Source of the DNA: Mixia osmundae IAM 14324
Taxonomy: Eukaryota; Basidiomycota; Mixiomycetes; Mixiales; Mixiaceae
DNA length: 32,666 nt
Direction: 5' to 3'
Assembly (NCBI RefSeq): GCF_000708205.1
Contig: NW_014575558.1
Span: forward strand, 563,369 to 596,034
Of the stretch, positions 1 to 8,199 are shown one piece after another. Numbering within the stretch: the first letter of the stretch is position 1; each line of letters opens with the position of its first letter. Below the pieces are notes generated by a model. The model was given only the letters and a program-made list of their open reading frames with translations, searched no databases and was not told the origin of the DNA. A program made the translations under genes and the position numbers.

Positions 1-864
1 CAAGCTTGCCGCTGCCTCTGACGGTGCCCTTCCCAGCAGCTTTGCCATGTGTGAGGCCTGTAGATATGCCTGAAGTGCCTATCATCGGCGAACATTGTAC
101 GGCCGCTCCAGCGATCCTTTGCCAGCAGCGGGGTGCAATACTTCGTCTTCGTCGGCAGCTTCATTCTGTGCTGGCTGTTTTGTATCGCCGATCTGACCCG
201 TCAACCTAACTGGATTCTTTTCTCACAGCATGCCGATGACAAACCAGTCGCGTTCGATGGGCAGATCGAGATGGCCGGCACGGCCGGGCGCTTCACGCGC
301 CATCAAGTAGATCCGCCGTAGGAGGAGTAGAACCGGTCTTGGAGACGCTCCTCGAGCTCTGCATGGGCGAGTATGCGGTCCAGGCTCAATCTGCTGGTAA
401 TCTGAATCGTCTGGAATCGCCTGGACGCTGCGTATGAGGTATGGAACACGGCTCGAGATCTGTGAAAATTACCGATTCGTCATCGCGCAGACGTGCTGAT
501 ACAGGCGAGCATGCCTAAGACGGCAGACGGTCTGTGTGCGTGACACGCCACGTGCTTGCATGAGGCTGCTCGTCTGCCTGAGGTATACGCGGAAGCCTCC
601 TCGCAGCTGATTCGCCAGATGACGTCGGACGAGGCGCACTGCCTCGGATTTCCTGATGCTGTGAATGAGCATGCGCCTTTATAGATGCAGCCAAGAACGA
701 GGACGCGGCTGGGTTGAGCATACTGCAGGAGGAAGAGCACGGCAAGCGACGCACGCTTGTCACGTCGCTCCGTGAGATTACGAGGCTTACGCTCGGCTGC
801 GAGCGCCCGTGCAAGCTTTGAAGACCGGCTCTGGGCTGTCCGCGGCAAGGCAATATCAGTGTGA
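1..864 (+). CDS. Possible 3' part of an unidentified multi-exon gene
   Basis: I do not recognise a product. Several short open stretches on the plus strand read like protein but lie in different frames, as expected for a gene cut by 35-50 nt introns: a hydrophobic stretch (YFVFVGSFILCWLFCI, about 136-186) that could be a membrane helix, an acidic stretch at 230-310, and VLETLLELCMGEY at about 333-375, followed by a GT..AG candidate intron. Further stretches are LEICENYRFVIAQ at about 446-490, LPEVYAEASSQLIRQM at about 575-622, and a charged helix (LQEEEHGKRRTLVTSLREI) at about 720-780. A possible final exon ends in DRLWAVRGKAISV with a stop at 862-864. A likely acceptor with a CTAAC branch site precedes 230. 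I could not join these with confident splice sites, so exon order and even the number of genes is uncertain. The long minus-strand frame at 480-947 reads as non-coding composition. Confidence 0.3.
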
Positions 865-908
865 TGAGCTGCTGGCGCCGTCACTGTTCTTGGCGCGTAG
901 GTCAAGGC

Positions 909-1365
909 ATGCTGAGATGGTGCTTTGTATTTCTCTGCATTCTGCATGGTTCAGCTTGTCCTGTTGCCAGACTCATCGAAAGCTGCTCACTCGGCGATGC
1001 TACGACCACAAGCTCTTCGTCCGATTCTTCGACGGTCATGCAGCTTGGTCGAATCGTTGCTCGCAACAGCCTCGTCACTAGACACAGGTCACGATCGTCA
1101 CGAGTCTCATTTCGCTTGCCGGCAGGCTCTTGCAGCAGCAGTCAGCTCGCAATCTGAGGCAGATACGCGTTTTGCGGCTGACAGAGCCAGACACGCACGG
1201 GCAAAGATATCTGCTTTAGACGATTGTTTTGAGATCAGCCGTTTTCAGTTGATCAGTCAGAGTCAGCGGAATGTGACACAGCAGTCGGCGAGGCGCTCGC
1301 ATCAGGATTCTCTCCGTCGTAAGTATGAAGAAGCTGCTGCGCATAATCGACATTGTCAGTCGTAG
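909..1365 (+). CDS. Small secreted or ER-targeted protein, unknown function
   Basis: Predicted exons are 909-1047 and 1082-1365, joined by a 34-nt GT-AG intron in matching phase, giving about 140 residues. The ATG opens a clear signal-peptide-like start (MLRWCFVFLCILHGSACP), followed by a Ser/Thr-rich stretch (TTTSSSSDSST). The second exon is mostly polar and helical with few cysteines and many Ala, Arg and His. No known domain is visible. The gene sits just upstream of the methionyl-tRNA formyltransferase gene on the same strand, with about 250 bp between them in which I see no gene. The start is chosen because it gives the signal sequence. The intron is shorter than most in this window, so the second exon is less certain than the first. 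Confidence 0.4.
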
Positions 1366-1616
1366 AAAGGGTGGGGGCCAAGCTATGTAGAGTCATGCGA
1401 AGATATCTGCCTGCATCTGCATTGTACTGATCAGAAAAAGATTGGCAAGGGGGTCGCTGGCCGCTAGTTTGACTAGCAATCGCGCTTTGCTATTTTATTA
1501 CCTGACAACAATGACGTGTCAGTCTATATGGCAATCGACACGTGTCAGCAATAAATGCCGGCAGTGCGCGTCGTTTTTGGTTTTGGGACCACAAAGCAAC
1601 GTTGCTTGAGCGATCT

Positions 1617-2891
1617 ATGCGCCCAAGTGCGAGTCTCAAGCGACTCGTCTCCTTCTTCGGCAGCGACCACTTCTCTTGCCGTACCTTTGAGCATCTCTGG
1701 CGAGCACGCAACGGCGAGTAAACGATTCTGCAACGAGGCAGCCAGCTCACTCAGATTCATAGAGCTTGGCGTCAGTCTACACTGTGTTGGTCCGCCTGCG
1801 CATCTTCCGAGAGGCAACATCGAGCCTGTAGCAAGTGTGTTAGATTCACAATGCAGTTGATCTGCTCAATGTTTGTGCAGCGCCCTTGGAACAGCTGGCA
1901 CAAGCCCGAGAGCTGCAGTATGAAAGCGTTCGTGCATCAGATTTGCCCAGCTGGAAGGTTCGCAATGGCAGAGTCATTCCGAGTACAACTGATAGTAGAC
2001 CAGCCTCCATATGAACGCCAAGTGGACGATGTCCTCGTCACAGCATCTTACGGCGGCATGATACCTCGCGGACTGCTCGATCGATACGCCGAGCATCACT
2101 GTTTGAACGTACACCCCTCGCTCTTGCCCGTCTGGAGAGGATCTGCACCTATAGAGCGGGCCATTGCGACCGGCAAGCTCGACACCGGTGTCACTGTACA
2201 GACACTCAGTCCGGACGCGTTCGATCGTGGCTTGATTCTAGCTTCTGAAGCACATGTGAGTGACCTGCCGCGCGGAGCATTGGCCAAGCTGATATCCGGA
2301 ACAGACACTCGAAGACGGTGCGATGTATGCAGTCGCGCGAGATCAGCTTGCAAACATCGGTGGAGACTTACTTGTGCGCGTGCTGCAGCAGCTTTTTGCA
2401 GGCAAGGTGGGTCACGATGCGTCGCAAGCTGCTTGAACATACTCATCGTAATGTAGCTTACGTCGCGAGAGCAAGACAATCATAAAGCTACGATTGCGCG
2501 CAAGCTCAGACATCAGGACTCACGTATCGACTTTGCGTCACACTCTGCATCTCAAATCATGCAGCATCATCGTGCTTTCTCGCATAGAGTCAGTTGATAC
2601 CTCTTGAACTGTTCAATATGCTGACGAGCGCATTAGCATCCGATATGGACGACTTATCTCGATCGGAACCTGGTGCTGCTGAAGCTGGACGTTGACGCCA
2701 ATGGACACGTCGGTTCTCCGGGTTCAGCTAGATGGGACGACGGACGTCAATCGGTCCGGATAGAGACGATCCAGGGCGACTTGCTCGTTTCTGAACTTCA
2801 GCTGACAGGCGGCAAGCCTCAAGGTGCTCGATCGTGGTGGCGCGGTCACGCGATCAGCAGAGGACACAAGAGTCTCATTTTTGGCACATAG
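1617..2891 (+). CDS. FMT1: Methionyl-tRNA formyltransferase, mitochondrial
   Basis: Transfers a formyl group from 10-formyl-tetrahydrofolate to Met-tRNA for mitochondrial translation initiation. Seven exons fit with consistent phase: 1617-1717, 1755-1834, 1881-1957, 2004-2255, 2305-2406, 2457-2588 and 2637-2891 (332 residues). The N-terminal FFGSDHF (about residues 13-19) matches the family start. The catalytic Asn-x-His lies in LNVHPSLLPVWRGSAP (about 118-134), and the catalytic Asp is probably in FDRG. The last two exons give the C-terminal domain, ending with a family-like ELQLTGGKPQGA segment near residues 298-309. Introns are 37-50 nt. The ATG lies only 12 codons before the FFGSD strand and leaves little room for a mitochondrial presequence, so an upstream start exon is possible. 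The stop is 32 bp from the stop of the convergent NSE1 gene. Confidence 0.93.
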
Positions 2892-2923
2892 CAGTACAAC
2901 AACAGATCACTCGACGGGCGATT

Positions 2924-3868
2924 CTAGACATCATCCTCGGATTCTGCCTCGCCAGAAGAAAGCTCTTCGGATTTGGCACGCTTCGTCCTCACTCCTGCGT
3001 CTTCGCCGATGACGAGGCAAGGGGAGCTAGTCGCAGGCCAAGCCACTTTGCACTTTGGACAGATGTGCTGTCTACCTGTTCCTCGTGTGACGCAGAACTT
3101 GTGTAGCCGCGTGGGACAGCTAGCACATTGGTAGCCCTAGCAAATGCATCAGCTTGTTGCATAAGTGGGACTCGATCCACCCACGATGGTGACAGGAGAG
3201 AGGCAGGAAGCACACTGCCAGTCTTGCGTCTCTGCTTCGTAGCCTTCGAAGAACTTGCCCAGCTCGACCAGTGTACGCGTTGAGAGGCAGTAGTTGCCTT
3301 TCGGACTCTTCTCGAGCCAACCTGGCCAGACCTCATTTGCTACTGTTCAACATGGACCTGTCGCGGGACGAACCCTTTGCGATGTAGATGGACAGCGTCT
3401 TTTGCGCTTGCGTCTTTGTGATCTGAGGTTGGATGGATTTGTCATTCGACGCGCGTAACGCTTCTGCATGATCGATGCAATAACGCAGACTTGGCTCGCC
3501 GAGTATCTTGCCAATCTGATTCTCGCTCAGCGGAGTCTAGGAGAGTCGCAAAGCGTGAGGAGGCATACGAGTACTTTGAGGTAGCTCAGTTCTGCGTGAT
3601 TCATGTCGCTCGAAGCAGCGCTGGCTTTGTCTTCCATCGTGTTCACAAAGACATAGCAAGCTTTGCCCGTCCTCTGTTCGATCGTATGCCGGATCTCGAA
3701 GCCCAATTCGCTCAATGTCGCGTTGATGGTCGTGAGCGCATCTGCGAGTTCGCTCGTCTCGACTTGTGCAATCTCGCACGACCGCTTGAGCATTCTGTAG
3801 GCTAGTTCTTCTGAGAAGATTCTGCGGGACATGGCGCTCCGTACGAAGAGATGATGCTGCGTCTCCAT
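2924..3868 (-). CDS. NSE1: NSE1, RING-like subunit of the SMC5/6 complex
   Basis: Nse1 is a winged-helix plus RING-like protein of the SMC5/6 DNA-repair complex and pairs with Nse3 and Nse4. Exons on the minus strand: 3868-3575, 3536-3374, then 3342 (or 3339)-3185, and 3136-2924. The first exon carries the Nse1 head (ELADALTTINATLSELGFEI, then YVFVNTMEDKA). The middle exons give the winged-helix part ending WLEKSPKGNYCLSTRTLVEL. The last two exons form the C-terminal zinc ring: CASC, CASCPTRLHKFC, then ICPKCKVAW. Start: a further in-frame ATG at 3940 would add 24 residues, but it leaves only 19 bp to the divergent RNA15-like gene, so 3868 is preferred. One intron is only 31 or 34 nt, with two possible acceptors 3 nt apart. 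Confidence 0.92.
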
Positions 3869-3959
3869 GCTGAGCTCCGTCGAGCTATCGATCGGTGACT
3901 TGTCGCGAGCAAGAGGAAGAGCGCGATTTTCTCGAGACATAGCGGCACACCACTGGAAG
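3869..3959. promoter_or_regulatory. Short divergent promoter between NSE1 and the CstF-64 gene
   Basis: About 90 bp separate the two preferred ATG codons of opposite-strand genes; if NSE1 starts at 3940 the gap is 19 bp. No TATA box is evident. The assignment rests only on gene orientation. Confidence 0.45.
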
Positions 3960-5267
3960 ATGTACGGCGGAGGTAGGTCAGGTCAGGGAGGAGATCTGCG
4001 CAATGCAGCCCTGGCAGGAAAGACGAATGTCATCTTCATTGGCAACTTGCCCTACGATGCCGTTCGTTCATCCGACTGTGACGGCCCTTGCTCCTTGCTA
4101 ATGACGCGAGAGAGCAGACCGAGCAACAGCTTGCCGAGCACTTTAGCAGCGCAGGACCCGTCGTGGGCGCCCGGCTCGTCTTCGATCACGATACAGGTAA
4201 AGCCAAAGGGTTCGGCTTCGTGGAGTTCTACGACGCCAACGTCGCTACTTCTGCCGTACGCAACCTCAACGGCGAACAGTTCCTCGGTCGTGCGCTCAGA
4301 GTAGACCATGCCGAGCCAAAGGAAGGCAGTGCTCCCCGTACGAATCCGATCAGACAGGCCAATAATGCTCCTCCGGCGATGGCAAGGGCAATGGCTGTAG
4401 GTGCACCCCCGGGCGTCAACCTCGCTCCCGGTGCCTCGGCGGTCGATTCGATCAGCGAGACGCTAGCGACCTTGCCGCCCAATGAGCTGCTCGATATCAT
4501 GTCACAGATGAAGGTGAGCGGACTCTCGACAGACCGTCAGCTCGGCTTAGCGATACACTATCTTGCAGTCACTCGTTACGACCTCGCCCGACCAAGCCAA
4601 AGCGCTCCTGGCCGGCAATCCTCAACTGACCTATGCGCTCTTCCAAGCCATGCTCATGATGAACATGTCAGCCCACTCGCTCTGCATCTCGCTCTCGCTC
4701 ACACGGTCTGCAGCGTGGATCCCATCGTGCTACAGAGAATGCTAGCGCCCGCAGCAGGCCAAGCTCCACCTCAATCAGTACAACAGCAGCCCCAGCTTCC
4801 TCCGCAGCAACCCATGTTCAGCCAAGCCTTACCGCAACGGCCATACGGACAAGCGCCCGTAACCGGTCTGCCGCCTAATCCTGCCCAGTACGCCCAACCG
4901 CCACAACAACAGCGAGGACCGCCTATGCCGCCTCAGCCGCAGTATCATAACCCGCCTCCGATGCAGAGACCACCCATGCAGCAACAACAACCGCCACAGC
5001 AAGCACCAGCACCACTGATCGATGAAAGACAGGCGCGTTTCGTCTGTCAGCATCGCAAAGTAGTGTGCTGACTGAGGCCAAAATCGCAGAGGATGCTGCA
5101 GCAGGTCCTGTCGATGCCTCAAGAACAAGTCGACGCTCTTCCAGAGGGACAGCGAGTGGCCATCATGCAGATCGTAAGCGCTCGTGCAGCAGTACAACAA
5201 GGAGCCCGAGCTGATATGAGAGCTCGTCCAGCGCGAGAGTGCGAGGCTGGCAGCGCAAGGCAGATGA
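3960..5267 (+). CDS. RNA15: CstF-64 / Rna15-like mRNA 3'-end cleavage factor
   Basis: RNA-binding subunit of the pre-mRNA cleavage and polyadenylation machinery; it recognises the region around the poly(A) site. Six exons: 3960-4061, 4118-4513, 4569-4666, 4714-5041, 5090-5173 and 5223-5267 (350 residues). An N-terminal RRM has RNP2 (VIFIGNLPYDA, about 24-34) and RNP1 (AKGFGFVEF, about residues 62-70). The hinge that binds CstF-77 follows (ISETLATLPPNELLDIMSQM and LLAGNPQLTYALFQAMLMM, then VDP). A long Pro/Gln-rich linker leads to the short C-terminal helical domain (MLQQVLSMPQEQVDALPEGQ). This is the full domain order of the family. Introns 47-56 nt. It converges on DPM3, with 50 bp between stop codons. 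Confidence 0.93.
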
Positions 5268-5317
5268 ACTGTGTACACTGTTGTGACAGTGTGATACAAC
5301 AACTATTACAGATCCGG

Positions 5318-5709
5318 TCAATCTATCGCTACACCTTTTGCTCGTAGCTCGTTCTTCGCTTGTGATACTTCCTGTGCGCACCAATGTCAGTTTGAGCCCA
5401 CGGGAGACCAAAGCGCGCGCACCTCGAGTAATTCGGTGTAGGCCTCCTCGCAATCGCCAAAAGTGAGCACGCCGTAGCCTAGTTCACCCAGGCAATATGA
5501 TCCTAGCGTGACCAATGCCCACCACGGCAGCTGTTCCCTCAGACATAAGCTCGGCGTCGTCGCACTGATCGCATCGGACGGACCACAGGCACGAGCTCGT
5601 CTGAAGCCGATTCTGACACGAGGGGTAGATGAAGTATACCCAATGCTAGGCAAATGTAGATGAGTGTCGCTATGCCGCCATAGAGCAACACACTCGTCTG
5701 CCGCGTCAT
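5318..5709 (-). CDS. DPM3: DPM3, subunit of dolichol-phosphate mannose synthase
   Basis: DPM3 is a small ER membrane protein that anchors the catalytic DPM1 subunit, which makes dolichol-phosphate mannose for N-glycans, O-mannosylation and GPI anchors. Exons on the minus strand: 5709-5584, 5530-5423 and 5371-5318, giving 95 residues, the usual size. Two membrane helices are visible: VLLYGGIATLIYICLALGIL (about 7-26) and WWALVTLGSYCLGELGYGVL (about 44-63). The family signature TFGDCEEAYTELLE follows, then AKNELRAKGV at the C-terminus. Introns are 53 and 51 nt. It shares a 90-bp divergent promoter with UBC9. Confidence 0.94.
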
Positions 5710-5799
5710 GATGACGGCCGACAAAAAGCAAGGACGCGATCTGATGAAGACGATCGCGACGCTCGTCGTCTCTCGGGTTGGCTCGCGTGAGTGAGCGAG
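5710..5799. promoter_or_regulatory. Divergent promoter between DPM3 and UBC9
   Basis: Ninety bp separate the start codons of two opposite-strand genes, so both promoters must overlap here or extend into the genes. I see no TATA box. Confidence 0.5.
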
Positions 5800-6739
5800 A
5801 TGTCGGGGATCTGCAAGGGCAGGCTCACAGAGGAACGCAAACAATGGCGCAAAGATCATCCCTACGTACGTGCATCCATTCGAAGCGTCCAGCATGCGTC
5901 GAGCTGATTCGGTCGAATTGCAGGGCTTTTGGGCTAGACCGAGTCAGTATCCCATCTGTACACCAGGTTTAGCGAGCCATGCTGATGTCAAAATGGCTAT
6001 CTGACAGCCAAGAAAGGTGCGCATGCTTCGGTCGACGCCTGCGAGGCATCTTGATGTGTTTGCTCGCTCAGGAGACGGACTCGACCTCATGGAGTGGGAA
6101 GCGGGCATCCCAGGCAAGGAAAACGTTCGCACCGGTGCTTCTTAGCGCAGTTTGATCGTGCGCTGAGGCGTTTGGCAATGGACAGACACCCTGGCAGGAT
6201 GGAACATACAAAGTCGTCATGCAATTCCCTGAAGGCACGTCACTCCTTTCGTGTGAGTTTACCGAGCTCACGACTCGGCGTGGCATCCAGACTACCCTAG
6301 CAAGCCACCCAAATGCAAATTCGTCCCGCCACTTTTCCATCCTAATGTCTATCCGAGGTCAGCACACTGTGCATCTGCTCAGAGAAGTGCTTACACGCCT
6401 TGTGGCAATGGACAGTGGCACGATCTGCTTGAGCATTCTCAGCGAAGACAAGGGCTGGAAGCCTTCCATCACGGTCAAGCAGGCAGGCGGAACGTGCTCA
6501 TCCGATGCGTGATCATCTGATCTTTCGGCCGTCGCGTCTTGCAGATATTACTGGGCATCCAGGATCTGCTCGACACGCCCAACCCGGACGATCCTGCGCA
6601 AGCAGATGCTTACTACCTCTTCAAGAAGGACAAAGCAGCCTACGAGTATGTATTCCCGCACTGTGGCAATTGTGTGTGAGAGCTGAGAAGCGCCAACAGG
6701 AAACGCATCAAGCAGCAAGCGCGAGAGAATCCAGTATGA
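5800..6739 (+). CDS. UBC9: UBC9, SUMO-conjugating enzyme E2
   Basis: The single SUMO E2: it takes SUMO from the E1 as a thioester and passes it to lysines, often in psi-K-x-E sites. Nine exons: 5800-5865, 5924-5942, 6008-6016, 6072-6124, 6186-6234, 6291-6357, 6416-6482, 6545-6645 and 6700-6739 (156 residues). [20 protein letters not shown] starts the protein exactly as in other UBC9s. HPN and SGTICLSIL place the catalytic Cys at about residue 92. [20 protein letters not shown] and the basic C-terminus are typical. Two introns (6235-6290 and 6483-6544) have to start with GC to keep the frame and the conserved sequence. The third exon is 9 nt. Nine exons in a 471-nt coding sequence is very intron-dense. 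The gene converges on the metaxin-like gene. Confidence 0.97.
6008..6016 (+). other. UBC9: Nine-nucleotide micro-exon of UBC9
   Basis: The exon CCAAGAAAG restores the Thr-Lys-Lys of the UBC9 loop (ARP-TKK-GDG), matching human VPTKNPDG in length and character. It lies between a 65-nt and a 55-nt intron, both in phase 1. Because it is 9 nt, skipping it keeps the frame and deletes three loop residues. Confidence 0.7.
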
Positions 6740-6823
6740 GAGTAGAGAGCGCGCTGAAGAATCTACAGTTGTACGATCATACTTGTCCAGCCCATGTGTT
6801 GCAACAAGCATCTCCATGCATTC

Positions 6824-8038
6824 TCAAGATTGCCGGTCTAGCTTCGGCACATCAACGCGATCGCCAAAGTACTCTGCAGCTCTGTCGCCATGCCACTTTT
6901 GCAGGCTACTGAACCGTGCTACGATGTTTTCTCGCTTGCTCGCTTGGCTCGACTTTGAGACGGTCTGGAGCGTATGCAACATAGCAAACAGCGTGGCATC
7001 TACTTCAGTCGCATCTTGGGTTGAGAGCAGCCACTTTGATGCGCCAAGAGTGGAGACCTGCTCGTCAAGTGTCGCTAACAGCGTCAGGGCTTGCTGCTCG
7101 ATGGCTTCTAGGTCAATACGCGTATCTGCCGGACCCACACCCGTACTTTGCCCGATCTGCCTGATGATGGTGTCCAGTTTGAAAGGTAAGTACCACTTTG
7201 CTCCATTGGCAGCGGCATCCGTTTCGACCTCTTTCTCGTCTTTGCCCGCTTCGCCATGAAGGACGCGCGCTTGTAAGCGTTGAATCTCTGCAATGGCTTC
7301 CGATTTGTGGGACGAAGCAAGCATTCGGTGGAGCATTCTCGTTAGCGTGGGCGAGGAAGGGTGCGCACGAGGGTGGTAGAGCGGAGTTGTGTAGGTCGTG
7401 AAGATGGGCGTCAAATAGAGTTGCGTCATCTGCGTGTCCACTCAGCTCTGTCGTGCTACGTCAGCAGGTATGCGTACGATGTACAGCCGAAGCGATGTGT
7501 CTATTTGGGGCAGGAGGTCGTTGAGCTTGCTGCGTTGCTCGTCTGTCAGACCATCGTCGGGCTTGGTGTCCTGCTTCTCCTGAGCTTTCTCTTGCTCTGC
7601 TCTCTTGCGCTCGAGCTCAGCGAGTACCGCCGACTCCGTCTGCTTCGGCGCTTTCTTTTTCTGCTTCGGCACATCGCCGCGTTGCTCATGGATCCAATCG
7701 GGGATCAGTGCCGGCGGTAGCAATTGACCATCCGGCAAATGCAAGCAGGGTAATTGACCGCCTAGACCCGCTTCTGGGTCTTGCCAGTATCGCCATACGA
7801 CGCTCGATCGCTCAGACAGACTGAACCGAAGCCGGGCTTGCCATTTGAGACATTCTACGTCGAAGGACTCCTCCGCGCCGCCCCGGCCTGGACCGAGTAG
7901 CCACAGCGTCGGTGCAGAGGGCGCTGGCGGTAGCGCTGAGCTGATGGGACCTTGTGCAGGGTATAGCCAGATGGGAAACCGATCGGACAACGCACGCAGG
8001 GCCTTTGATAGCCTGTCATCGCCTGACTTGCGACTCAT
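6824..8038 (-). CDS. Metaxin-like protein, SAM35/SAM37 type mitochondrial outer-membrane sorting
   Basis: Metaxins and Sam35/Sam37 are GST-fold proteins of the SAM complex, which inserts beta-barrel proteins in the mitochondrial outer membrane. Exons on the minus strand: 8038-7478 and 7429-6824, with a 48-nt intron that removes an in-frame stop (388 residues). The N-terminal part has LWLLGPGRGGAEESFDVECL (about residues 43-62) followed by LPCLHLPDGQLLP, the thioredoxin-like pattern of metaxins. The C-terminal half is helical and ends with SLQKWHGDRAAEYF, similar to the end of the metaxin GST-C domain. A Lys/Glu-rich insert (about 130-160) between the two parts is unusual. No membrane anchor is visible at the C-terminus. 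The choice between SAM35 and SAM37 is not possible by eye. It diverges from the amine oxidase gene by 161 bp. Confidence 0.75.
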
Positions 8039-8199
8039 TGCTGTCGCTCGAGATCTCGAGACGTTCTCGCACTGATGGCGCGCGGCAACACGTGGCAAGT
8101 CGCGAATTTCGAATTTCGAGAATTGTTCTTATCGCTCACACGGTGGTCAGCGGGCTCAACAGTATCGACGATTCATCGCCTCCTGCGCCTCTTCACACC

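Noticed and set aside
480-947. Long minus-strand open frame of 155 codons
   Set aside because: Composition is Arg/Ala/Ser-rich with no recognisable motif, it begins without a plausible context, and the plus strand in the same place reads more like protein.
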